In this document: positions 1 through 7,070 of the stretch, piece after piece
Layout: each line of letters opens with the position of its first letter
Position numbering within the stretch: position 1 is the first letter of the stretch
NCBI GenBank assembly: GCA_037147415.1
Contig: JBAWVF010000003.1
Span: forward strand, 1-64,000
Direction of reading: 5' to 3'
Source of the DNA: BOG-933 sp037147415
GTDB lineage: Bacteria > Pseudomonadota > Alphaproteobacteria > Azospirillales > Azospirillaceae
Length of the DNA: 64,000 nucleotides
Notes under the pieces: model-generated
Databases searched by the model: none
What the model was told of the DNA's origin: nothing
Seen by the model: only the letters and a program-made list of their open reading frames with translations
Program-made: the position numbers and the translations under genes

Positions 1-210
1 GGCAGACTCGTATGGGCTGCATAGATGCCCATGTATCTCTACCGAAGACCCTCCACCGAGGACGGCTCGGTTCGATGCGCTTTCCATATCGTCCACCACA
101 TTTTGGTAAGACGACAGGATTGCAACTCCTTGCAATCCAACGACCAAGGCGACCACGGCCAGAATCGCCACGGCAAAATAAACACGGGCTGCAATACCAA
201 CGGTTTTCAT
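1..210 (-). CDS. N-terminus of a methyl-accepting chemotaxis protein-like gene, cut by the window edge
   Basis: Reading leftwards from an ATG at 210 there is an open frame of 70 codons to the window edge. It begins MKTVGIAARVYFAVAILAVV, with one membrane segment at about residues 10-33. A polar stretch with SYQNVVDDMESASNRAVLG follows, which resembles the start of the periplasmic domain of Rhodospirillales chemoreceptors. After that the in-frame sequence no longer looks like the family, while another frame reads MGIYAAHTS, reminiscent of the usual RGIYM segment, so the gene may be frameshifted or eroded. The ribosome site AGGAG lies 7 bases before the ATG and is duplicated 17 bases further up. 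The family call rests on the N-terminal leader only. Confidence 0.5.
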   Translation of the reverse strand, partial: MKTVGIAARVYFAVAILAVVALVVGLQGVAILSSYQNVVDDMESASNRAVLGGGSSVEIHGHLCSPYESA

Positions 211-598
211 CTAAAGCTCCTGCCGGCAAAACTCCTGCCGGGACGTTCATCTGTCCGTCACTCGTTCCGGAAGCATACAGCCTTCATTCGATACGGACTC
301 TGTGACATTTTGTAGCACACGAGTGTGATGTGAAATTATCACGTTTTACTCTGCAAAATAGGTAGGAATGCTTACCGAGTCGATTCCTATTGCATTGCAC
401 GCAAGGCTCCCTTAAATCAGCACTGTGGCTGCGACAAACCGTCGCAGATCCATTCGAGCCCGGAGGCGCAGTGGCGCAGGCTCGCGGGGGCTCAGGCCCT
501 CACCGGACCAATTTGTAATCGACCCAATCGCTCCGCCTTGCGGAGAAGGAGAGGATTTCGCCCGGGTCCAGGGGCTGAACAGGTCAGGAGACTGAGAT
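211..598. other. Intergenic region with several small inverted repeats
   Basis: This 388-base gap separates two divergent genes and holds no convincing gene. Visible elements are CACAC-GA-GTGTG at 316-327 and a 7-bp inverted repeat (TAGGAAT / ATTCCTA, 363-369 and 383-389). The sequence around 300-400 is AT-richer than its surroundings, as expected of a promoter area. No promoter hexamers could be fixed with confidence. An open frame on the minus strand through 412-879 is judged a shadow. Confidence 0.4.
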
Positions 599-1141
599 AT
601 GACTAGCGAAACTTTCATCTTGTCGGCTTTTAAACATCTTGCCGGTGTTGTCCGTTGCGATGAAGTAATGGATAAGGTCCGCAGCCGAAACGGGCTTGCT
701 TCGTGGTTTGCGGAATTGCCCTGGGATGAAAAGATGTTTAAAGTCGGTGACGGTGTCTCTCCGGAGCTTTCGCCCGTATCCGGTAATTGGCTCGCCCGGG
801 TGTCGAAGGACGGTCCGGCCCTGATTCTAACCTCGACCATGGATCCGGAGCGCGCCGAGATCATCGTCCGCGGACGCAATTTTTGGCATCATCTGATTCG
901 GGCGCTTGAAAACGGCCAGGACGATGCTTCGATCACGTCCCGGAGCCATGTCCGGCTCGAAACCGTCACTCACGGTCACTCGACCGAAGAGAGTGCCCCC
1001 GTTCAGGAACTGGCGCTCAATCGCTGGGATAAGCGGGCTTTTCAGCGCTGGACGGCGAAATCACCGCAGCGGCCCGCCGTAAAGCGCCGCAGCAGCGGTG
1101 CCGGTACGCCGAGCGCGGCCTACTCGATTTTCTATCAATAA
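599..1141 (+). CDS. Hypothetical protein, 180 aa
   Basis: I do not recognise this protein. The ATG at 599 is preceded by AGGAG at a good distance. The first about 120 residues look like a compact globular domain with mixed charge, no signal peptide and no membrane segment, ending in RNFWHHLIRALENGQDD. The last about 50 residues are basic and low in complexity, suggesting a flexible tail. Its end overlaps by 7 bases the end of the convergent gene at 1135-2412. The ribosome site and the ordinary amino acid composition are the grounds for calling it real rather than a shadow of the antisense frame. Confidence 0.6.
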   Translation: MTSETFILSAFKHLAGVVRCDEVMDKVRSRNGLASWFAELPWDEKMFKVGDGVSPELSPVSGNWLARVSKDGPALILTSTMDPERAEIIVRGRNFWHHLIRALENGQDDASITSRSHVRLETVTHGHSTEESAPVQELALNRWDKRAFQRWTAKSPQRPAVKRRSSGAGTPSAAYSIFYQ

Positions 1142-2412
1142 GCGCCCGACGCCAGCTTCATCAGCCGCAGCTTTTCCTCGTTGCGGTCGCAGAACTCGAC
1201 ATGGTCCTCGATGGCCATGCCGAGTTCTGCGGTAAAATCGGCCACCCGCAAACGGCCGGCACGGTCGGCCAGCGACGTGATTGCCGAATAGAGGCAAGCC
1301 TGATCGATCAGCCAGAGCAGTTCGTGCTTGAGCGACATCTTGGACAGGATCAGATCGCGCAGCAGCCGGGACAGTTCCAGCCCGGCCGGGGTCGGGCGAA
1401 ACGCGGTGACGCTGGCCTGATAAACCGAGCCGGGATCGAGCCGGGGCATGCGGAAACAGCCGAAATCGGCCTCCGCCATCGCCTGTTCGAGCAACTCCGG
1501 CGGATGAAGCAGCGCGATATCGATATCGTACATCACGACTGGGCGGCGATAGTGCGCAAGCAGCTCTTCCATGCGCACGAAGCGGGCCGAAGCATACCAC
1601 GCGCTTGATTTCAGCGCGCCGCTGGTTTCGGTGGTAACGGCCAGACGGTTACGGGTGAGCGCGGCCGGCAGGACCGGCGGGTCGCTTGCCGGGTCGATCA
1701 GGTGCAGATGGACCAGCCGGCCGCTACAGAACCGATCAACCGATTCCAAAAAACGCGGCAGGAACAACTCGGCATAGCGCGGGTCGCAAGACACCGCCAG
1801 CACCGCCCGGCTGTCATCCGCTTCGGGCGCGGCGATCAGGCTCCATGACAGGGCGCTGAGCCGGGCGTGATTAGCCGCAAGGTTATCGTGAAAATAGTCG
1901 CTTTCAAGGTAGGAATCGTCATTGACCAACAAGGCATGGCGGAACAGTACCATGAAGCCGTCACTGTCCCCGGTCGGCAGCGCCGCCAGATTTTCCAGGC
2001 AACGAGCGCGAAAACCGGTAAGCAGCGCGAAACCCGGCTCGAATAATTTCCGCTCCAGCAGCACGCAGGCGGCGAAATAGGTCGGGATCACCGAGTACAG
2101 CTCATTAAGCGGGGCCTTGGCGGCGGCGTCGAGAATGACATCGCCGGCCTTGAGCTTCGCCAGAAGCAAAAACACGTCCTTGAGAACCAAAAGGCAATCA
2201 TAGCCCGTCTTGCGGCGGCAATGGGGCAGAAGCCGGCGGTACACGGCTTCGGGCTTACCATCGAGAAACAACGCGAGCGCTTGATAAACCCAGCCGGTCG
2301 GGCGTTCCGGGGCCAGTGCGATCAGGGCTCGGCACGCCGCCAACACCGCACCGGTGCGATGCTCGCGCAAGGCGAGCCCCGCTTCCGCCTCAAGCGCTTC
2401 CAAATCATTCAT
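1135..2412 (-). CDS. TPR-like plus glycosyltransferase-like protein, 425 aa
   Basis: The N-terminal part (about residues 1-130) is alanine- and leucine-rich helical sequence of tetratricopeptide type (VLAACRALIALAPERPTGW). The C-terminal half carries VVMYDIDIALLHPPELL at about residue 290. The D-x-D there, in a hydrophobic strand context, is typical of nucleotide-sugar-binding GT-A glycosyltransferases. No signal peptide or membrane span is seen. Its start codon overlaps the purB stop as ATGA, so it is probably translated by coupling with purB, which is an unexpected partner for a sugar transferase. Substrate is unknown. A GT-A-like fold is an inference from a single motif. Confidence 0.55.
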   Translation of the reverse strand: MNDLEALEAEAGLALREHRTGAVLAACRALIALAPERPTGWVYQALALFLDGKPEAVYRRLLPHCRRKTGYDCLLVLKDVFLLLAKLKAGDVILDAAAKAPLNELYSVIPTYFAACVLLERKLFEPGFALLTGFRARCLENLAALPTGDSDGFMVLFRHALLVNDDSYLESDYFHDNLAANHARLSALSWSLIAAPEADDSRAVLAVSCDPRYAELFLPRFLESVDRFCSGRLVHLHLIDPASDPPVLPAALTRNRLAVTTETSGALKSSAWYASARFVRMEELLAHYRRPVVMYDIDIALLHPPELLEQAMAEADFGCFRMPRLDPGSVYQASVTAFRPTPAGLELSRLLRDLILSKMSLKHELLWLIDQACLYSAITSLADRAGRLRVADFTAELGMAIEDHVEFCDRNEEKLRLMKLASGAY

Positions 2413-3710
2413 GATTCACCGAAAACCCTGTCAATAATAATGCCGACCCGGGCGGTGTGGAATCCGGGGTCGAACAATGCGGCCAACTCGGCCGGCGGGA
2501 TCAGCGCGGTGACCTCGGCATCGGCCAGCAGCAGATCGCGGAATTGCAAACGCTCCTGCCATGCTTTCATTGCGTTGCGCTGAACCGCGGCATAGGCGCC
2601 TTCGCGGCTCATCCCGGCTCCGGTCAGCGCCAACAGCAGGCGTTGCGAGAACACCAGCCCGCCCAAGCTTTCCAGATTGGCCTTCATCTGTTCGGGATAG
2701 ACCACCAGCTTTTCGACCATGCCGGTCAGGCGGGCCAGCGCGAAATCAAGCGCGATGGTGGCATCCGGCCCGATCACCCGCTCGACCGAGGAATGCGAGA
2801 TATCCCGCTCGTGCCAGAGCGCGACATTCTCCAAAGCCGGCGTCACCATGCCGCGCACCAGCCGGGCCAGCCCGGTCAGGTTTTCCGACAGGACCGGGTT
2901 GCGCTTGTGCGGCATGGCCGACGAGCCCTTTTGCCCCGGATGGAAGAACTCTTCAGCCTCGCGCACTTCGGAACGCTGAAGATGACGCACTTCAGTCGCC
3001 AGATTTTCAATTGAGGACGCAATCACGCCCAGCACGGCAAAGAACATGGCGTGGCGGTCGCGCGGAATCACCTGAGTCGAGACCGGCTCGACCGTCAGTC
3101 CGAGCTTGGCCGCAACATGGGCCTCGACTGCGGGATCGATGGTGGCAAAGGTGCCGACCGCACCCGAAATCGCGCAGGTCGCCACTTCGGCCCGCGCTGC
3201 CGCCAGTCTGGCCCGATTGCGCTGAAACGCGGCGTAATGGCCGGCGAGCTTCAGCCCGAAGGTGGTCGGCTCGGCATGAATGCCATGGCTGCGGCCGATG
3301 CAGACCGTATTCTTATGCTCCAGCGCGCGCCGTTTCAGCGCGGTCAGCAGCGCATCGAGATCGGCCAGCAGCAGGTCGGCCGCTTGCGTCATCTGCACGG
3401 CCAGACAGGTGTCGAGCACGTCCGAGCTGGTCATGCCCTGATGGACAAAGCGGGCCAGCGGCCCGACCTTTTCGCTGAGATGGGTCAGGAAGGCGATAAC
3501 GTCATGACGGGTCTCCCGCTCGATTTCGTCGATGCGGGCAATGTCGAACACGCCGTCGCAGGCCCGGACCGCCGCCGCAGCTTGCCGAGGGATTACACCG
3601 AGTTCGGCCTGAGCATCGCAGGCATGAGCCTCGATCTCGAACCAGATGCGGAAGCGGTTTTCAGGTTCCCAGATGCGGACCATCTCGGGACGGCTATAAC
3701 GAGGAATCAC
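2409..3710 (-). CDS. purB: Adenylosuccinate lyase
   Basis: Cytosolic purine enzyme that splits fumarate from SAICAR and from adenylosuccinate. The 433-residue length is normal. The fumarase/aspartase superfamily signature GSSAMPHKRNP is present at about residue 260, and the substrate-binding TSSDVLDT lies near residue 92. The start is a GTG giving MIPRYSRPEM, the usual alphaproteobacterial PurB beginning. The downstream gene overlaps its stop codon by 4 bases. Upstream lies a 16-bp tandem repeat and then bluB on the same strand. Identification is secure. Confidence 0.97.
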   Translation of the reverse strand: MIPRYSRPEMVRIWEPENRFRIWFEIEAHACDAQAELGVIPRQAAAAVRACDGVFDIARIDEIERETRHDVIAFLTHLSEKVGPLARFVHQGMTSSDVLDTCLAVQMTQAADLLLADLDALLTALKRRALEHKNTVCIGRSHGIHAEPTTFGLKLAGHYAAFQRNRARLAAARAEVATCAISGAVGTFATIDPAVEAHVAAKLGLTVEPVSTQVIPRDRHAMFFAVLGVIASSIENLATEVRHLQRSEVREAEEFFHPGQKGSSAMPHKRNPVLSENLTGLARLVRGMVTPALENVALWHERDISHSSVERVIGPDATIALDFALARLTGMVEKLVVYPEQMKANLESLGGLVFSQRLLLALTGAGMSREGAYAAVQRNAMKAWQERLQFRDLLLADAEVTALIPPAELAALFDPGFHTARVGIIIDRVFGES

Positions 3711-3730
3711 GGCGCAAAAACTCCATTACC

Positions 3731-3778
3731 GAAGACACGGCCTGACGAAGACACCGCCTGACGAAGACACCGCCTGAC
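3731..3778. repeat. 16-bp tandem repeat, three copies
   Basis: GAAGACACCGCCTGAC occurs three times head to tail (the first copy with one G for C) just upstream of the purB start, between purB and bluB. It is probably replication-slippage sequence. An effect on purB expression is possible but not shown. Confidence 0.9.
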
Positions 3779-3810
3779 ATAGCATGTCCGGCGAAGGCGG
3801 GCGATATCCC

Positions 3811-4539
3811 TTACGCTTTCTTGTCCAGCACCGCGGCGACGGCATGGCGGACCGCATCGAGCAGCGGTTCATGGTCGGTGCCGGCTTCGCCTTCCCAGCG
3901 ATCGAAGTGGATCAGGCTGTCGAGCGGCAGACGGGGGCGCCAACCGGCGACCTCCAGATCGGGACGGTCGCAAAAATGGCTGACCCGGCCGAGGCACAGA
4001 TACGCGATCGGCACCACCCGCTCGGGAATGCCGAGCAGGGCCTGAAGCCGGGGCGGATGTAGAATGCTGACCCAGCCGACCCCCAGCCCCTCCGCCCGTG
4101 CCGCCAGCCACAGATTCTGGACGGCGCAGACCGTGCTGTAGAGGTCCATTTCGGGGCTGTGCGTACGACCGAGCACCACCGGCCCGGCCCGATCGCGATC
4201 ACAGGTGACGCACAGATTGATCGGAGCGTCGCGTATCCCTTCCAGTTTGAGCCGGCGATAAACCTCTTGTCGCTCGCCCTCGAACAGGGTCGCGGCTTCG
4301 GCATTGGCGGCGGTGAAGTCACGGTGAATGCCGGCTTTGACCGCCGGGTCGGTGACCAGAATGAAGCTCCAGGGCTGCATGAAGCCGACCGAGGGCGCAA
4401 AGTGAGCGGCGGTCAGCACGCGCGCCAGCACATCTTCGGGCACCGGATCGGGCAGAAACTGCCCGCGCACGTCGCGCCGCCCGAAGATCGCTTTATAAAG
4501 GCCGGCTTGATCGGCTGCCGAGAAATCCTGATCACTCAT
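3811..4539 (-). CDS. bluB: 5,6-dimethylbenzimidazole synthase
   Basis: BluB is a nitroreductase-fold enzyme that cleaves reduced FMN with oxygen to make the lower ligand of vitamin B12. The 242-residue protein has the family features: FGRRDVRGQF near the start (flavin phosphate binding), APSVGFMQPWSF at about residue 48, and GLGVGWVSIL at about residue 152. It sits 15 bases downstream of a VOC-family gene, suggesting a two-gene unit. No cobalamin riboswitch is visible in front of either gene, and no other B12 genes are in the window. Confidence 0.92.
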   Translation of the reverse strand: MSDQDFSAADQAGLYKAIFGRRDVRGQFLPDPVPEDVLARVLTAAHFAPSVGFMQPWSFILVTDPAVKAGIHRDFTAANAEAATLFEGERQEVYRRLKLEGIRDAPINLCVTCDRDRAGPVVLGRTHSPEMDLYSTVCAVQNLWLAARAEGLGVGWVSILHPPRLQALLGIPERVVPIAYLCLGRVSHFCDRPDLEVAGWRPRLPLDSLIHFDRWEGEAGTDHEPLLDAVRHAVAAVLDKKA

Positions 4540-4554
4540 AACTGTTTCAATCGA

Positions 4555-5046
4555 CTAACTTTCCTTGGCGGTCAAACGATTTGTCCCGTACTCGGCCAAT
4601 TCCACCACGACTCCGTCCGGGTCGCGCAGATATACCATGCGCTTGCCGGCGGGAAGAATTTCAAACGGCACTTGTACCGGCTCGATCCCTTCGGCATAGC
4701 CGAGGCTGCGCGCCCGGGCCAATGTCGAATCGATGTCGGCGATCCGGACGGCAAAATGCCGCAACCCTTCAGTCGGCAGTCGGCTTGTCGCCGGTTCGGG
4801 TGTCCCGGCGGGTTCCCGATATTTCAGCAGCTCGATGCGAAAGCCCGGATCGGCTCCGCGCAGAATGACGCAATGGGCAACCGCTCCCGGCAGCCCGGTC
4901 ACCGACTCGAACCACGGGCCACGCAGCTCGGAATCCAGAGCGACGGTCATGTCGAACAGCGTGCGGTAAAAATTTGCCGAGGCCGCCATGTCGGCGACCA
5001 CGATGTTCAGATGATCCAGGCGAGGGGACGGCGGGGAATCCACCAC
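4555..5046 (-). CDS. VOC family protein (glyoxalase/dioxygenase superfamily)
   Basis: This 163-residue protein has two beta-alpha-beta-beta-beta halves of the vicinal oxygen chelate fold. Likely metal ligands are His in LDHLNIVVADM (about residue 11), Glu in RIELLKY (about residue 72), His in LRHFAVRIADI (about residue 96) and Glu in GVVVELAEYG (about residue 151). The spacing fits a single-chain glyoxalase I-like or lactoylglutathione lyase-like protein. Substrate cannot be told from sequence. It lies immediately upstream of bluB. Confidence 0.85.
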   Translation of the reverse strand: MVDSPPSPRLDHLNIVVADMAASANFYRTLFDMTVALDSELRGPWFESVTGLPGAVAHCVILRGADPGFRIELLKYREPAGTPEPATSRLPTEGLRHFAVRIADIDSTLARARSLGYAEGIEPVQVPFEILPAGKRMVYLRDPDGVVVELAEYGTNRLTAKES

Positions 5047-5087
5047 TATGTCTCAACCACTATGCTTCAACCATGGTCGATAACGGT

Positions 5088-5543
5088 TCAAACGGAGATG
5101 GACACGGACGAAGTCGCCGTGGTGGATGGGGCGTTCGCAGCAATAAAGGACGCCGCGGCAACAGGGGCCGCGCTTTTCGTCGAACGTGCCGACTCCGTCA
5201 CTGCCGTAGTCTTGCCGGTTTCAGTTGAGGACTGTGAAGTCGAGGCATCGACATACGGGCCGCCGAGCATAGTTTTCTTAAGCAGGCCCTGCTGATACTT
5301 TTTGACCACCTCTTCAGAGGGGATTTGATCCTTGACCTCTCCGGTCGAGGGATCTCTGATCAGTTCGATCGGGATGCTGGCGAAGCTGTCGTATTTAAAA
5401 ACCGGAGTTGCGTAGGGGATCATCACCTTGGAGGCGGCAGCCTGAGCCTGATTCACTGCATTTTCGGCCGCAACCTGCCTCGACGCCTGAACTGGCGCCT
5501 GAAAAGACAGTGGTGTTGTGCCGGTTGTTGCGGTGATCGCCAT
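5088..5543 (-). CDS. Small protein with a FlaG-like motif
   Basis: I start this 151-residue protein at the ATG at 5543 (MAITATTG), which has GAGGACGGG upstream, in preference to a TTG at 5600. The first part is alanine/glutamine-rich and probably disordered. The middle contains SIPIELIRDPSTGEVKDQ followed by IPSEEVVKKYQQG. That resembles the D-x-x-T-G-E-V-x-x-Q-I-P core of FlaG-type flagellar proteins. The tail is serine/alanine/threonine-rich. No flagellar genes are nearby, so a flagellar role is only a suggestion. Confidence 0.55.
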   Translation of the reverse strand: MAITATTGTTPLSFQAPVQASRQVAAENAVNQAQAAASKVMIPYATPVFKYDSFASIPIELIRDPSTGEVKDQIPSEEVVKKYQQGLLKKTMLGGPYVDASTSQSSTETGKTTAVTESARSTKSAAPVAAASFIAANAPSTTATSSVSISV

Positions 5544-5647
5544 GTTGAAGCCCGTCCTCGTCCCCGTCCCTCCACCAATCCACCGAGAATTTTGAATCAA
5601 GTTATATCAAAATGCAACTGCTAATTCCGACAGGACCGCCGGACCGG

Positions 5648-6313
5648 CTAGAAATCCAGATTCCGGTAATGCGGCGGCGGCGGTACCCCCGGCACGAAAT
5701 CCAGCAACAGCAGCCGGAAGCTGGGGCGGGACTTGACCCGGGCATACCAGTCTTTGGCCTCCGGATGCTGGTCCCACGGCACCAGCCCGCAATAATCGAC
5801 CGCTGATAATTGCACGCCGGCCGCGACATCGGCGAGGGAGAAATTGTCCCCTCCCAGCCAGCTTCGCCGCTCGGCCAGCCAGGCGATATAGTCGAGATGA
5901 TAATGGATGTTGGCCAGCCCGGCCCGGATCGCAAGCCCCGAGGGTTGGCCCGAATTGCTGACCCGCTTGATCACTTTTTCACCGACCAGATTCTCGGTGA
6001 CCTCGCGATCGAATTTATGTTCGAACCACTCGAGTAAGCGCCGGACTTCGGCCCGCGCCTGCGGTCCGTCCGGCAACATCGGTGGCGTGGGGTATACCTC
6101 TTCGAGATACTCGCCGATGGCGCTGCCGACGATGACGCCACCATCGGGTTCGGTCAGCACCGGGACATCACCCGCCGGGTTAAGGACAAGGAAATCCTCA
6201 CGGCGGCGCCAGGGCTGCTCGATCACCGGCTCGAACGGGAGCCCTTTCTCGGCCAGCACCACGCGCACGCGGCGCGACAAAGGTGAAAGAGGATAATGAT
6301 ATAATGTTCGCAT
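5648..6313 (-). CDS. Glutathione S-transferase family protein
   Basis: The 221-residue protein has the N-terminal thioredoxin-like GST domain (YHYPLSPLSRRVRVVLAEKG, about residues 5-24), the cis-proline GDVPVL loop near residue 50 and the GSAIGEYLEE glutathione-binding segment near residue 63. The C-terminal helical domain carries SLADVAAGVQL at about residue 160, matching the conserved N-capping box region. Length is normal. The ligand is unknown. It is a single gene, with the convergent-side neighbour more than 70 bases away. Confidence 0.88.
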   Translation of the reverse strand: MRTLYHYPLSPLSRRVRVVLAEKGLPFEPVIEQPWRRREDFLVLNPAGDVPVLTEPDGGVIVGSAIGEYLEEVYPTPPMLPDGPQARAEVRRLLEWFEHKFDREVTENLVGEKVIKRVSNSGQPSGLAIRAGLANIHYHLDYIAWLAERRSWLGGDNFSLADVAAGVQLSAVDYCGLVPWDQHPEAKDWYARVKSRPSFRLLLLDFVPGVPPPPHYRNLDF

Positions 6314-6385
6314 GGTCGCCGACTGTAGCCTAACCGGGGCGCCGATGACAGAGGGAAGGCGACTCTTTCCCGTTCCTTATCGGCC

Positions 6386-6838
6386 TTACGACCCGGCGGT
6401 CTTGCGGTAAAGCACGAAATCCCCGTCGGCGGCGGTCCCGGCCGTCACTTCTTGCCAGCCGTTGCGCTGATAAAACGCCCGTGCGCCGAGATTGCGGGCG
6501 GCACAGCGTAATTGGGCGACCGTACCCAGATGCCCGAGCGCGCAACCGATCAATTCGCGCCCGATACCGCGATTGCGCCAGGGCGCATCGACGAACAGGT
6601 GGCGAATCGTGTTGTCGGGCAGAGCCGCCGAGACGAAGCCGACCACACCCTCGGCGGTCACCGCGACCCAGACTTCCTCGTCGGCAACGCTGTCGTAATA
6701 GTCGCGCAGACGAAACATTTCAGGCGGATGCCAGGGAAAAGCATCGCGCCGGCCGGACAGAAAAATATCAGCGCAGCGCGGGCTATCCGCAGCATCGGCC
6801 AAGCGTAAAATCAACCCGGTTTGTGCCCGGAGTGGCAT
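6386..6838 (-). CDS. GNAT family N-acetyltransferase
   Basis: Starting at the ATG at 6838 (MPLRAQTG), two bases after the ferredoxin stop, gives a 150-residue single-domain GNAT. The acetyl-CoA loop appears as RHLFVDAPWRNRGIGRELIG (about residues 77-96, R/Q-x-x-G-x-G/A type), followed by NLGARAFYQRNGW (about residue 114), the usual motif B. The frame continues upstream to 6922, but that would overlap the ferredoxin, so the shorter start is chosen. Substrate unknown. The tight spacing suggests cotranscription with the ferredoxin gene. Confidence 0.88.
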   Translation of the reverse strand: MPLRAQTGLILRLADAADSPRCADIFLSGRRDAFPWHPPEMFRLRDYYDSVADEEVWVAVTAEGVVGFVSAALPDNTIRHLFVDAPWRNRGIGRELIGCALGHLGTVAQLRCAARNLGARAFYQRNGWQEVTAGTAADGDFVLYRKTAGS

Positions 6839-6840
6839 GA

Positions 6841-7035
6841 TCAGGCCGCCTTGGCGATGCAATCGACCGGACACGCGGCAACACACTGGGGTTCGTCGAA
6901 TTTGCCTTCGCACTCCGTGCATTTATTCGGGTTGATCACAAAAACGCTGCCCTTTTCGCTGATGGCCCGATTGGGGCATTCCGGTTCACAGGCGGCACAG
7001 GCGGTGCAGCTGTCGGCATCGATTTTGTAGGCCAT
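6841..7035 (-). CDS. 2[4Fe-4S] ferredoxin
   Basis: A 64-residue electron carrier starting MAYKIDADSC at 7035. Two cluster motifs are visible: C-x2-C-x2-C-x3-C-P in the N-terminal half (CTACAACEPECP) and CTEC-x8-C-x3-C-P in the second half (CTECEGKFDEPQCVAACP). The longer spacing in the second motif is typical of FdxN/Allochromatium-type ferredoxins. It lies 36 bases after the end of the glycosyltransferase-deacetylase gene and just before the GNAT gene. Its partner enzyme is not apparent here. Confidence 0.93.
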   Translation of the reverse strand: MAYKIDADSCTACAACEPECPNRAISEKGSVFVINPNKCTECEGKFDEPQCVAACPVDCIAKAA

Positions 7036-7070
7036 TGAAGAATATCCCTTACAGGTGTGCTCTATCGCCC

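Noticed and set aside
412..879. Open frame of 155 codons on the minus strand
   Set aside because: It is antisense to the start of the better supported gene at 599-1141, lacks a ribosome site and has arginine/serine-rich composition typical of a shadow frame.
4540..5087. Search for a cobalamin riboswitch ahead of bluB
   Set aside because: The gaps before bluB and the VOC gene are only 15 and 41 bases, too short for the B12 element.
4159..5295. Open frame of 378 codons on the plus strand
   Set aside because: It runs antisense through bluB and the VOC gene, both clear families; its composition (His, Arg, Gly, Gln rich) is that of a GC-rich shadow.
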